Part shown: positions 18,001 through 26,538 of the stretch, piece by piece
Numbering within the stretch: position 1 is the stretch's first letter
Layout of the letters: each line of letters opens with the position of its first letter
Origin: Acidobacteriota bacterium
Lineage (GTDB): Bacteria; Acidobacteriota; Blastocatellia; Pyrinomonadales; Pyrinomonadaceae
Length of the DNA: 64,000 bases
Direction: 5' to 3'
Assembly (NCBI GenBank): GCA_019639115.1
Contig: JAHBSM010000006.1
Span: 62,001 to 126,000, forward strand
Made by a program: the position numbers and the translations under genes
Notes under the pieces: model-generated
Database searches by the model: none
The model's input: only the letters and a program-made list of their open reading frames with translations
Told to the model about the DNA's origin: nothing

Positions 18001-18738
18001 ATGAATTGCGGTTATCACATTCATAATCCGGCAACGGTCAGCTGCAACTCGTGCGGCAGGCCGCTCTGCCCGGCGTGTGACCATCGCATAAAAGGTTTTC
18101 CCTATTGTCAGGATTGTATCGTTGACGGGGTCGAGTTGCTTCGCGAAAAGAATCGGGCGAATTATGCTCCGTATGTAAAGAAAAGCACGTCGCCCGGGAT
18201 CGCGACGGTTCTGTCGCTCATTTGTCCCGGGCTGGGAGCCGCCTATAACGGCCAGACCCTCAAGGCACTGGTCCATTTCGGTGCATTCGCGGGATTGTTT
18301 CAGCTTGCCGTGATGTTCCCATCCCCGATCTTCGTTTTCGGATTTTTGGGAATGTGGGTCTTTGCCGCCTTCGACGCATTTCGTACTGCACAGGCCATAC
18401 GCTCCGGCGTCACCCCGGATGTCGCCGAAGATATCCTTGTCAAACAGTTCCAGGGCGACCCAAAACTCTGGGGTGTCGTGCTTGCGGTCCTTGGCGGCCT
18501 GTTTCTCGTAAATAGGTTCATAGGACTCAATGGATTTCTCCGATTCTTGATGCCGCTGCTGCTGATCGGGCTCGGGATCTTTATCTTTCGCGGCTATATT
18601 TTCAAGCCGAAGGGCCGCACGGCGGTCGCTCAACAAGGTCCGGCGGCCGATTTTGCTATCGCTACTTTCCCTGGAGAACCGGCCCGGGAAGAGCGTTCGG
18701 ATCCGTCCGCCCGATTCGGAGCGTGGCGGGACCGATAG
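18001..18738 (+). CDS. B-box zinc finger membrane protein
   Basis: This 245-residue protein starts two bases after the anti-sigma stop. Its N-terminus is a B-box-like zinc finger (CGYHIHNPATVSCNSCGRPLC and CPAC...CQDC) like those of bacterial B-box membrane proteins. Then come four or more hydrophobic helices (ATVLSLICPGLGAAYNGQ, FGAFAGLFQLAVMF, LWGVVLAVLGGLFLV, FLMPLLLIGLGIFIF). The SPGIATVLSLICPGLGAAYNG stretch (20 residues after SP) is typical of TM2-like proteins. Tight spacing implies the same operon as the anti-sigma factor. It may report membrane state; this is inference. Confidence 0.8.
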   Translation: MNCGYHIHNPATVSCNSCGRPLCPACDHRIKGFPYCQDCIVDGVELLREKNRANYAPYVKKSTSPGIATVLSLICPGLGAAYNGQTLKALVHFGAFAGLFQLAVMFPSPIFVFGFLGMWVFAAFDAFRTAQAIRSGVTPDVAEDILVKQFQGDPKLWGVVLAVLGGLFLVNRFIGLNGFLRFLMPLLLIGLGIFIFRGYIFKPKGRTAVAQQGPAADFAIATFPGEPAREERSDPSARFGAWRDR

Positions 18739-18753
18739 TTTTTAGAGGTGATC

Positions 18754-18963
18754 ATGACAGCTAGTTTCAGCATAGCAGCCAAGCTCGGCAGCATTCTTAT
18801 ACTTGTCGCATTGCTTATAGCTCTGGTAAAACAGTTGATCGCATTCGTCGGGCTCGTCACGACCGCGGTCCAAATACTAATTGCCATCGCGTTCGTCGCG
18901 GTCTTTGCGTTGGTAGCATTTCTCGCCTACAAAGCGTGGCAGGATAGAAGCAAGGCCGCCTGA
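18754..18963 (+). CDS. Small hydrophobic membrane protein
   Basis: The protein has about 69 residues with two hydrophobic helices (LGSILILVALLIALV and IAIAFVAVFALVAFLAYKAW) and a basic end. ATG 18754 is chosen because AGAGG lies five bases upstream; GTG 18748 would add two residues. It closes the sigma/anti-sigma/B-box operon before a terminator at 18986. No family recognised. Confidence 0.6.
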   Translation: MTASFSIAAKLGSILILVALLIALVKQLIAFVGLVTTAVQILIAIAFVAVFALVAFLAYKAWQDRSKAA

Positions 18964-18985
18964 ATCCGGCTTTCTGATAGTTCGC

Positions 18986-19032
18986 ACGGCAGCCTCAATG
19001 CTTGTGGAAAACTTGCATCGGCTGCCGTTTTA
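18986..19032 (+). terminator. Intrinsic terminator of the ECF sigma operon
   Basis: ACGGCAGCC (18986-18994) pairs perfectly with GGCTGCCGT (19020-19028), followed by TTTTAT. It lies 23 bases after the small membrane gene, so it probably ends that operon. Confidence 0.7.
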
Positions 19033-19098
19033 TGTTGTTATAAGAGAGTTTCATAAAGCGTTATCGATTGAAACACTTGATAGTTATTCGCCCACAAA

Positions 19099-19205
19099 TG
19101 ACGCAAAGTGTTCCCTCACAGGAGTACGTCTGCGTCAAGGATTCGCGTTAGTCGCTCGCGGCTGTCCGACGTGATCCCGCATACCGGAACGCTGGATTTC
19201 CGGTA
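19099..19205 (+). promoter_or_regulatory. Two hairpins in the leader of the M23 peptidase gene
   Basis: TGACGCA (19099-19105) pairs with TGCGTCA (19131-19137), and TACCGGAA (19182-19189) pairs with TTCCGGTA (19198-19205) around an eight-base loop. Both lie in the 272-base gap before the peptidase gene. There is no U tract, so they are not terminators. A structured regulatory leader is possible but not identified. Confidence 0.3.
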
Positions 19206-19235
19206 CGAGACAAACGAAAGGAGCTTAAAAGCACG

Positions 19236-20039
19236 ATGCAGAAAGGCGGTAAAGAATACAGCTTTCTTTATAGACGAACTTATAAGAACAGAATAAAGAT
19301 TCACAGGATCGCATTGCCGAAGGAGGCCGTACACGCAAGCCTCGCCGGTGTTTTTCTTTTTATCGGTATATCCGTTCTCGGCGTAGGCATCACCGTGATG
19401 GCCCGCAACGCTGACGGACACGCATTCGCGGCCAAAGCCGCTCTCTCAAACGTTTCGATCACAGAACAAGCCAAACCGGCCATTCCTACGCTGGACATTA
19501 ACGCGTCGGATCTTTTGAATTCCGGCGGCCCGGAGATCATTGACGAAGATGCCGCGGACGATCCTGCCATCGCCGAAGCTTTGAAACAAGCCGTCGCCGG
19601 TATCGTCGATTCGAATGTGCCTAATGTCTGGCCGCACGAATCGAAGATCAACAACGAATTCGGCTTTAGGCGCAATCCGTTCGGCGGACGGGCGTACGAG
19701 TTTCATCCGGGTATGGACATTGGCGGCGACCGCGGTGACGAAGTCGTCGCACCGGGTCGAGGCACGGTGATCAAAGCCGGCTGGACCGGAGGCTACGGCA
19801 ACATGATCGAGATCGATCATGGCAACGGCGTGACGACCCGGTATGGGCACCTGTCCAAGATAGAAGTGCAGGTCGGCGACATGGTGAACCGCGGCGACCT
19901 GATCGGGCTTATCGGTTCGACGGGACGCTCTACGGGCCCGCATCTTCATTATGAACTCCGGTTGGGCGATCGTCCGATCAACCCAAGACTGCTCCTGCCT
20001 CAGGAACAGCAGTTCGTCGAGGAGCCATTGGTCAAATAA
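19236..20039 (+). CDS. Membrane-anchored M23 (LytM) family peptidase
   Basis: The 267-residue protein has a basic cytoplasmic start, one signal-anchor helix (ASLAGVFLFIGISVLGVGITV) and a periplasmic C-terminal lysostaphin-like domain. The zinc ligands are present: FHPGMDIGGDRG supplies His and Asp, and GPHLHYELR supplies the HxH pair. Such enzymes cut peptidoglycan cross-bridges or activate amidases. The Shine-Dalgarno AAAGGAG is 12 bases upstream. A terminator follows at 20071. A complete active site suggests a hydrolase rather than a degenerate LytM scaffold. Confidence 0.9.
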   Translation: MQKGGKEYSFLYRRTYKNRIKIHRIALPKEAVHASLAGVFLFIGISVLGVGITVMARNADGHAFAAKAALSNVSITEQAKPAIPTLDINASDLLNSGGPEIIDEDAADDPAIAEALKQAVAGIVDSNVPNVWPHESKINNEFGFRRNPFGGRAYEFHPGMDIGGDRGDEVVAPGRGTVIKAGWTGGYGNMIEIDHGNGVTTRYGHLSKIEVQVGDMVNRGDLIGLIGSTGRSTGPHLHYELRLGDRPINPRLLLPQEQQFVEEPLVK

Positions 20040-20070
20040 TCACTGGTCCCGGCACAAACGTGACAAGATC

Positions 20071-20101
20071 GGCGAGCGCATTTTATATGTGCTCGCCTTT
20101 T
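20071..20101 (+). terminator. Intrinsic terminator after the M23 peptidase gene
   Basis: GGCGAGC (20071-20077) pairs with GCTCGCC (20091-20097), with further CA/TG pairing inside, followed by TTTTG. Confidence 0.75.
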
Positions 20102-20165
20102 GTTATACGACGATAAGATTGGTAACATTTTCGCTACTCAGTATCACGACGAGGTAATTCCTATT

Positions 20166-22346
20166 ATGAAAACGTTCTTAGCCCGCTCAACGACGTTGCT
20201 GCTCGCATTTGCGATCACGGTTTCGTCTTTCACCTTTGCACTCGCGGCTCCCGACGAGGGGATGTTCACGCCGGAGCAAATAATAAAGCTGCCGCTCCAG
20301 GCTAAAGGCCTCAAGATAAAGCCGACGGATATCTACAACCCGGCCGGCGGCGGCCTCAGCGAAGCAGTCATTAGGCTCAGTATCGGCTGCACGGCTGAGT
20401 TCGTATCACCTGACGGTCTAATTCTTACCAATCATCACTGCGGATTTGACGCACTCGTTTCGGCTTCGACACCCGAGAAGGATCTCGTCGAGACTGGATT
20501 CCGCACGGATGGCCGCGCAGGCGAGATCTCTGCCAAGGGTTACTCGATATTTTTGACCGAGCGCGTCGAGGACGTGACCGCAAAGATAAAGGCCAATACT
20601 GCCGATCTATCGGGCGAAGCTCTGGCGGCTGCCCTCAAGAAGAACACTGACGAACTGCAAGCAGCAGAGCAGGCAAAAGCTCCGAAAGGTTCGAGCATCC
20701 GGATCCAGATGCTCAACAACGGGTATTTCTATTTCCTCTATCAGACACACCAGATCAAAGATATCCGCGTCGTCTATGCACCGCCTCGCAACATCGGCGT
20801 ATTCGGCGGCGACCCGGACAATTTCGAATGGACCCGTCACACAGGCGATTTCACATTCTTGCGTGCCTACGTCGCTCCGGATGGCTCGTCGGCGGAGTAC
20901 TCGGCCAACAACGTGCCGTACAAACCTAAACGATACCTCCCTGTAAATATCGGCGGGCTCAAAGACGGCGATTTCGTCTTCGTGATGGGCTATCCGGGCT
21001 CGACCACGCGTTACCGCGAGAGTTGGTCCATGCTCTATGCACGCGACGCAAATTTCCCGTTTCTCGAAAAATGGCTGGCAGCTCTCTCTGATTCGCTCCG
21101 TGCGATAGGAGCGACCGACGAAGAGAAGCGGATCGAGTTCCAGTCCGATATTGCGAGCTTCGACAATTCCCGAAAGGCATTTGGCGGCGGCTGGCTCAGA
21201 CTAAAGCGATCGCGTGTGGTCGAAGCACGGCAAGCCGAAGAAGCCAAACTTGCGTCGTGGATAAACGCCGATCCGGCCCGCAAGGCCAAATACGGCAATA
21301 TATTGCCTGAGCTCAAAACGCTGTCGGAAGAGACAAATGCGACGCAGATGCGCGATGTGATCATACGCCGGCTGCCAGACCCGAACTCGATGATCGTCTT
21401 CGGGTCGGTATTCCAGGCCGTCGCCGCGAACAAAATGTTGAACGACGAAGAGCGGACGAAAAAGCTCGCCGAACTCAAGAAGGCCTACGAAGGCCGCGAG
21501 CCGGACCACGAGCTTGCTTTGCTCAAGTTCTTTCTAAAGTCCCTGGCCGACCTGCCCGAGGGACAAAAGTTCAAACCCGCCGAGGATCTGTTCGGCAAGC
21601 TATCGGGCAAGGCGCGTCGTGACGCCGAAGCTCAGTTCGCCGAATCGATCGCAAAAGGCGAATACGCCTCGCCGGAACGTGTCGCGGGACTGTATGGCCC
21701 ACGTACGATGGAATACAACGAAACTCGCGAGCGTATCCTTGGGTTCGCCCGCGGACTCAACGAGGAGCGCAATGCCTTGACCGCCCGCAGCACCAAGTTC
21801 GCTGCCGCGATCGATCGGCTCCGATTCGGCTATATGTCGGCCCTGAACGAAATGAAAGGCGTCAAGGTCGTGTATCCCGACGCAAACTCAAGCCTACGGT
21901 TCTCGTATGGCAATATCAAAGGTTATGAATCGCGTGAGGCCGAACGCCGATTACCTTTCACTACGATGAAAGGCATGATAGAGAAGGACACGGGTACGAA
22001 TCCCTTCGACGCACCGCAAAAACTTATCGATCTGCAGAATGCCAGAGATTTTGGACGTTATGGCGAGGGAGATAGTGTTGTCGTGAATTTCCTCTCGACG
22101 ACCGACATCATCGGGGGCAACAGCGGCTCGCCGATCCTGAACGCTTACGGTGAGCAGGTCGGCATCTGCTTTGACGGCAATTTTGAGGGCCTGGGCAATG
22201 ATTTCTACTACGATTACGACAAGAACCGAACGATCTCGGTCGATATCAGGTATGTCCTTTTCGTTACGGAGAAATTCGGCAATGCCAAATGGGTCGTCGA
22301 TGAGATGAAGCTCATCGGAGCCCGTGCCAAGGCCAAAGGAAAATAG
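20166..22346 (+). CDS. S46 family dipeptidyl peptidase (DPP7-like)
   Basis: The protein has about 726 residues from ATG 20166 with a signal peptide (MKTFLARSTTLLLAFAITVSS). S46 enzymes remove dipeptides from peptide N-termini in the periplasm and aid growth on protein. The catalytic His lies in LTNHHCGFDAL near residue 90, and the Ser in GGNSGSPIL near residue 653; the trypsin-like fold around them is recognisable. Downstream, CFDGNFEG has Gly at the position where DPP11 has Arg, suggesting preference for hydrophobic rather than acidic P1 residues. GAGG 11 bases upstream supports this start. It stands alone, bounded by terminators. Confidence 0.93.
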   Translation: MKTFLARSTTLLLAFAITVSSFTFALAAPDEGMFTPEQIIKLPLQAKGLKIKPTDIYNPAGGGLSEAVIRLSIGCTAEFVSPDGLILTNHHCGFDALVSASTPEKDLVETGFRTDGRAGEISAKGYSIFLTERVEDVTAKIKANTADLSGEALAAALKKNTDELQAAEQAKAPKGSSIRIQMLNNGYFYFLYQTHQIKDIRVVYAPPRNIGVFGGDPDNFEWTRHTGDFTFLRAYVAPDGSSAEYSANNVPYKPKRYLPVNIGGLKDGDFVFVMGYPGSTTRYRESWSMLYARDANFPFLEKWLAALSDSLRAIGATDEEKRIEFQSDIASFDNSRKAFGGGWLRLKRSRVVEARQAEEAKLASWINADPARKAKYGNILPELKTLSEETNATQMRDVIIRRLPDPNSMIVFGSVFQAVAANKMLNDEERTKKLAELKKAYEGREPDHELALLKFFLKSLADLPEGQKFKPAEDLFGKLSGKARRDAEAQFAESIAKGEYASPERVAGLYGPRTMEYNETRERILGFARGLNEERNALTARSTKFAAAIDRLRFGYMSALNEMKGVKVVYPDANSSLRFSYGNIKGYESREAERRLPFTTMKGMIEKDTGTNPFDAPQKLIDLQNARDFGRYGEGDSVVVNFLSTTDIIGGNSGSPILNAYGEQVGICFDGNFEGLGNDFYYDYDKNRTISVDIRYVLFVTEKFGNAKWVVDEMKLIGARAKAKGK

Positions 22347-22365
22347 GCCTTTGCAAACGCAGCAC

Positions 22366-22400
22366 AAAGCCCCGGCGGACAGGTTTCTGCCGGGGCTTTT
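22366..22400. terminator. Bidirectional terminator between S46 peptidase and cytochrome c
   Basis: AAAGCCCCGGC (22366-22376) pairs with GCCGGGGCTTT (22389-22399). The A run on one side and T run on the other let it serve both converging genes. Confidence 0.75.
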
Positions 22401-22424
22401 ACCTTGTGCAACTCACTGCTCTGA

Positions 22425-23015
22425 TCAGCCTTCTCGTTTGTGGCAACTGGTGCAGGTCGTCGGGCTCGGGGCGTTCGTGAACTGTCTCTTAGACCTCACT
22501 TCAAAGTGGCACACGTCGCAAGCTCTATGAAACGCCATCTGGTTCGTCATCTTCACCAGCATCGTCGATCCGGACTGTTTGACCACTGGCATCTCGGGCA
22601 TCAGTTTTGGCACCTCGCCCGCACGGGCATGACAATCCCGGCACGCGGCAACGCCGGCCTGCTTCGGGTCCTTTAGAAACAGGTCGGCAGTCAGCGTAGT
22701 GGTCCTATCGGCCGGCCATGCAGTCCGGAGCGGCGGATATTTCGCAGCCTCCGAGGCGGGTTGAGCTACATGGTGGCAGCTGATGCAATCGATCGTGATG
22801 CCGGCCTCCATCCCATAATCTCCGCCGTTGTGCTTGACGTGATTGAACGTGACCTTCCCGACCTTGGAATCTCTGCCCAATATAATGACGTCCGGGATCC
22901 TTGTCTGTACGCTGCCTGACCCGCCTCCGATCTGGGCTTCCTGACTCTCCGCCAATACCAGTCCTAACACCGCCATTGGCAGTGCGGCAACAAGCAGCAA
23001 TAACCGTCTTTTCAT
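22425..23015 (-). CDS. Tetraheme cytochrome c (class III/c7-like)
   Basis: The 196-residue protein has a signal peptide (MKRRLLLLVAALPMAVLGLV) and four heme-binding CxxCH motifs: CISCHH, CRDCHA, CDVCHF and CTSCHK. Extra histidines (FNHVKHN, MAFHRACD) can serve as sixth ligands, giving bis-His hemes as in c3/c7 cytochromes. It would be a periplasmic electron carrier. A strong Shine-Dalgarno AGGAGGTG lies six bases before the ATG. No oxidoreductase partner is adjacent, so its redox partner is unknown. Confidence 0.88.
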   Translation of the reverse strand: MKRRLLLLVAALPMAVLGLVLAESQEAQIGGGSGSVQTRIPDVIILGRDSKVGKVTFNHVKHNGGDYGMEAGITIDCISCHHVAQPASEAAKYPPLRTAWPADRTTTLTADLFLKDPKQAGVAACRDCHARAGEVPKLMPEMPVVKQSGSTMLVKMTNQMAFHRACDVCHFEVRSKRQFTNAPSPTTCTSCHKREG

Positions 23016-23135
23016 TTCGGCACCTCCTGTTCGGCTCTATCGTTGTTACGATAGACCGCCACGCGCCGATAATGGAGCCGGTACGCCCGCACGTCTGTGA
23101 CCGTCGTCACAACGCGGACCTACGAGTTTCGTACT

Positions 23136-23948
23136 TCATTTATCCGAGTAATCCAAGCGAATAGAGTTCATGCCTTTCATCAGCACCTTTTGTCGTCGCA
23201 GCACGCGCTTCCTGTTCTTGGTCGGATTGAATACGTTCAGCGGCGATGGGATCATTGCTGCAAGGAAAGCTGCCTCGTCGCGGGTGAGATCCGACGCACT
23301 TTTCTTGAAATACGTCCTAGCCGCGGCCTCGGCACCGTAAATACCGTCACCCCATTCGATGACGTTGAGATAAAGCTCGAGTATGCGCTTTTTCGTCAAT
23401 TCGCGTTCCAGGAAATAGGTATAGACCGCCTCACGGCCTTTGCGGAGGAAATTTCGGTCCTCGGATAAGAACAGATTCTTTGCCAATTGCTGGGTCACCG
23501 TTGACGCTCCGCGTTTGAAAGAAGGCATCGGCGGAATCCAATCGTCCTCGCTTGGTTCGCAATCTTTCTTCGAAGTGTTCGCTGCCTTTGCCTGTTCGAG
23601 GCATTCTTCGCGAGCCTCTTTTTTGCCTTCTTCAACGGCCTCGTCCCAGGCTTTCTGGATCGCGTCCCAATCAAATCCGTTATGCTGAAAGAATCGTGCG
23701 TCCTCGCCTGCCAGCACGGCCCGCTGCAGATTTGGGCTGATCTGTTCCATCGGGGTCCAGATCATGAATTTCTTTGGTTCTCGGCCCTCCGCCCTGGCCT
23801 CCGCCAGTCGATACTCGATCATCGATGACGTCGTGGGATTATCGTTTTTCAGGCATGAGATACACGGGAATGTGAACAGCTCGAATGCCAGCCAAAGCAC
23901 TAGCCCGCCGGCCAAGATCGCGAAAAGGAGTTTGATCCAATACCACAT
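23136..23948 (-). CDS. mtgA: Monofunctional peptidoglycan glycosyltransferase (GT51)
   Basis: MtgA polymerises lipid II into glycan strands. The 270-residue protein has an N-terminal anchor helix (LLFAILAGGLVLWLAFELF) and the GT51 motifs in order: LAGEDARFFQHNGFDWDAI (catalytic Glu), KRGASTVTQQLAKNLFLS, RKGREAVYTYFLERELTKK and RILELYLNVIEWG. There is no transpeptidase domain. Unusual features are a CISC pair just after the membrane helix and an inserted charged segment of about 35 residues with two more cysteines between motifs 1 and 2. On its 5' side a TATAAT lies close to the start codon; the -35 is unclear. Confidence 0.93.
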   Translation of the reverse strand: MWYWIKLLFAILAGGLVLWLAFELFTFPCISCLKNDNPTTSSMIEYRLAEARAEGREPKKFMIWTPMEQISPNLQRAVLAGEDARFFQHNGFDWDAIQKAWDEAVEEGKKEAREECLEQAKAANTSKKDCEPSEDDWIPPMPSFKRGASTVTQQLAKNLFLSEDRNFLRKGREAVYTYFLERELTKKRILELYLNVIEWGDGIYGAEAAARTYFKKSASDLTRDEAAFLAAMIPSPLNVFNPTKNRKRVLRRQKVLMKGMNSIRLDYSDK

Positions 23949-24041
23949 TGCTCTCGAATTATAGTGTATATCAACCTTTGCCCTTTCAAGAGCGACCGGC
24001 CGTCTTGACTATTCGCACGACTGTAATCACTATTCCGTATT

Positions 24042-25337
24042 ATGGGTCGATACGACAATGTTGTGGCGGTTATTCTCGGCGGCGGCGCGGGATCGCGTCT
24101 ATTTCCTTTGACCCAGGAGCGATCAAAGCCGGCGGTGCCGCTCGGCGGCAAGTATCGCCTGATCGACGTACCTGTATCTAACTGTATCAATTCGGGCATC
24201 ACGCAGATCTTCGTCTTGACCCAGTACAACTCCGCTTCGCTTAACCGACATATTTCCAACACTTACCGCTTTTCGTCATTCTCTACCGGTTTTGTTGAGG
24301 TCCTCGCGGCTGAGCAGACCCGCGACAATCCGGAGTGGTTTCAGGGCACTGCCGACGCTGTTCGCCAGATGCTCCCGCATACGCGTGATTTTCGAGTTGA
24401 CACGATGCTCATATTATCGGGCGATCATCTCTATCGGATGGACTATGGCGATTTTCTCGGCCGTCACGAAGAGACCAAAGCGGACCTTACAGTGTCAGTG
24501 ATACCCTGCCGGCCCGACGAAGCAAGCGAATTCGGCCTGCTCAAGACAAATGATGAGGGAGCGATCGTCGAATTTCGCGAGAAACCAAAGGGAGCTGACC
24601 TCGAAGCCATGCGCGTCGATACGACGGCTTTCGGATTGTCGGGGGCTGAGGCCGAGGCCAGACCGTATCTGGCTTCGATGGGCATTTATGTATTTGACTA
24701 CAAAAAGCTGGTCGAACTGCTGCACAACGATACTTCGACAGTAGATTTCGGAAAGGAGATCATTCCGGCTGCGATCGGCAAATACAGCGTTCAGGCCCAT
24801 TTATTCAATGAGTATTGGGAAGATATAGGAACGATCCGCGCATTCTACGAGGCAAACCTGGATCTCGCTTCCCCGCTGCCGAAGTTCAATTTCTTTAACG
24901 CGGCCGCCCCGATCTATACGCGAAGCCGATATTTGCCGCCTTCGAAGGTACATGATTGCGACATCGACAATTCGATGGTCAGCGAAGGCTGCATCCTGAG
25001 CGGAGTTCGGGCGCGGAATTCGATAATCGGACTTCGCAGCCGGATCGACAAGGGTGTCGTGCTCGAGGATTCGATCGTTATGGGTTCGGATTTCTTTGAA
25101 TCGATCGGCGAAATAAGCAGCAATATCGAACGCGGCCTGCCGCATGTGGGGATCGGGCGGGACTCGATAATACGTCGAGCGATCATCGATAAAAATGTCC
25201 GGATCGGCAAGAACGTCAAACTCGTCAACTCGGCGGGCGTTGTCAATTTTGACGCGCCTGACCGGACACACTACATCCGCGAGGGTATCATTATCATTCC
25301 AAAGAACGGCGAGATCGCCGATGGGACCGAGATCTGA
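24042..25337 (+). CDS. glgC: Glucose-1-phosphate adenylyltransferase
   Basis: GlgC makes ADP-glucose from glucose-1-phosphate and ATP, the committed step of glycogen synthesis. The 431-residue protein has the nucleotide-binding [20 protein letters not shown] loop, [10 protein letters not shown], the catalytic-site [10 protein letters not shown] and a C-terminal left-handed beta-helix with the hexapeptide-like repeats ([21 protein letters not shown] in part). Length and layout resemble the cyanobacterial/plant type. No other glycogen gene is next to it; its 3' end is three bases from the converging VWFA gene. Confidence 0.95.
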   Translation: MGRYDNVVAVILGGGAGSRLFPLTQERSKPAVPLGGKYRLIDVPVSNCINSGITQIFVLTQYNSASLNRHISNTYRFSSFSTGFVEVLAAEQTRDNPEWFQGTADAVRQMLPHTRDFRVDTMLILSGDHLYRMDYGDFLGRHEETKADLTVSVIPCRPDEASEFGLLKTNDEGAIVEFREKPKGADLEAMRVDTTAFGLSGAEAEARPYLASMGIYVFDYKKLVELLHNDTSTVDFGKEIIPAAIGKYSVQAHLFNEYWEDIGTIRAFYEANLDLASPLPKFNFFNAAAPIYTRSRYLPPSKVHDCDIDNSMVSEGCILSGVRARNSIIGLRSRIDKGVVLEDSIVMGSDFFESIGEISSNIERGLPHVGIGRDSIIRRAIIDKNVRIGKNVKLVNSAGVVNFDAPDRTHYIREGIIIIPKNGEIADGTEI

Positions 25338-25340
25338 TCC

Positions 25341-26468
25341 TTAGCGTTTCTCCCGCTTCAGAAAACTCTCCCGCGTCCTTACAACAAGGCCTTGCTGAGC
25401 AACGCGGACCTTTACGTTCGTCCGTTTGCCGGGTATGCGTTCGACGGTCGGATAATAAGCGAGACTGTAAAACTCCCTAAGTTCGCTTGCGATATTTCGG
25501 TATGCTTCGGCGAGATTTGTGATCGATGTCGCCTGGAGCGATCGCCCGCCGGTACGCGTCGCAAGTTGGGTCAGATACTCTTCGGCTCGCCTGTATTCTT
25601 CCGGAGTAGTGCCCTGTTCACTTGGACGACCGACAGACTGAAGTATGGACGGCAGCCTGCCTCCGTTCGTAGTGGTCGGCACTGCGATCGGCGGCGGGGG
25701 CCGCGTGACGGTAGTATTTTTCATTGCCTGTACATCAGAGAACGTGTCGTAGCGGATGCTATATACAAGAGCATCTAATTCCAATGCATCGGCTAGATTA
25801 GTAAGGTCGGTAACTCTGCTGCTTGTCGTGTCGACGCCGTCTGAGAATAGTATGATAGCCTTGCGACCGTCGATCTTTCTCAGGTATCTGTTCATCACAA
25901 TATCGACGGCGTCGTAGAGACTGGTGCCCGTGTCGATCCGTGTCGTCAATATCGCCTTTTGGAGTTCCCGCCTGTCGCTCGTCGGCTCGGTCAGTATATG
26001 GACCTCACCGTCGAATGACACGATCATCACCTTGTCGTCAGGCCGCAGCTGCTCGACAAACTCGATGGCTGCCATCTGGATCTCGTTGATCTTGAATTTA
26101 GCGGAGTAGCTGACATCGAGCATCAGGGCGACCGTGAACGGCTGGCTCTCGTTCGAGAACATCGCAATTTCCTGATCGACGCCGTCCTCGGAAACGCGGA
26201 AATCGTCCTTGGTCAAGCCGCTGACGAATCGCCCTCGCCTATCCATCACACGCACTGGGAGCGACACGATCTGTGTGGAGATCGTAATTGGCTCGCCATC
26301 CGCGGCGGCGGTATTGTCCGTTTCGGGTGAGGGCGTGGGCGTGGCAGCAGGGCGTTGGTTCGGTTTCGCAGGCGAGGATCCGCCGCGGCCACCTGATTGC
26401 CCGTAAGTGCCGGCGGCAAACAAAAGGGTTGCGACGAGAATTGCTGCGAATGTAGTGTATGCCCGCAT
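25341..26468 (-). CDS. Secreted VWFA-domain protein, acidobacterial type (copy 1)
   Basis: From ATG 26468 the protein has 375 residues with a signal peptide (MRAYTTFAAILVATLLFAAG) and a Pro/Ala/Thr linker. A short beta domain (VRVMDRRGRFVSGLTKDDF) precedes the VWA fold with the metal-site residues DVSYS and DGVDTTS. The tail ...REFYSLAYYPTVER...KVRVAQQGLVVRTRESF matches the TIGR03436 acidobacterial VWFA-related family. The function of that family is unknown; extracellular metal-dependent adhesion is inferred from the VWA domain. It is a close paralogue of the next gene and is separated from it by about 70 bases. Confidence 0.88.
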   Translation of the reverse strand: MRAYTTFAAILVATLLFAAGTYGQSGGRGGSSPAKPNQRPAATPTPSPETDNTAAADGEPITISTQIVSLPVRVMDRRGRFVSGLTKDDFRVSEDGVDQEIAMFSNESQPFTVALMLDVSYSAKFKINEIQMAAIEFVEQLRPDDKVMIVSFDGEVHILTEPTSDRRELQKAILTTRIDTGTSLYDAVDIVMNRYLRKIDGRKAIILFSDGVDTTSSRVTDLTNLADALELDALVYSIRYDTFSDVQAMKNTTVTRPPPPIAVPTTTNGGRLPSILQSVGRPSEQGTTPEEYRRAEEYLTQLATRTGGRSLQATSITNLAEAYRNIASELREFYSLAYYPTVERIPGKRTNVKVRVAQQGLVVRTRESFLKREKR

Positions 26469-26538
26469 CGGTTTCGGCCAGTTAACATCATATGATGCGG
26501 CAAGCCGAACGAAAAGATGCAATTGCGTGTCTTGGCTC

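Noticed and set aside
19082..19110. ECF-type promoter TGAAAC before the M23 gene
   Set aside because: GAAACA is present but the sequence 16 bases downstream is not CGT, so it does not fit the pattern.
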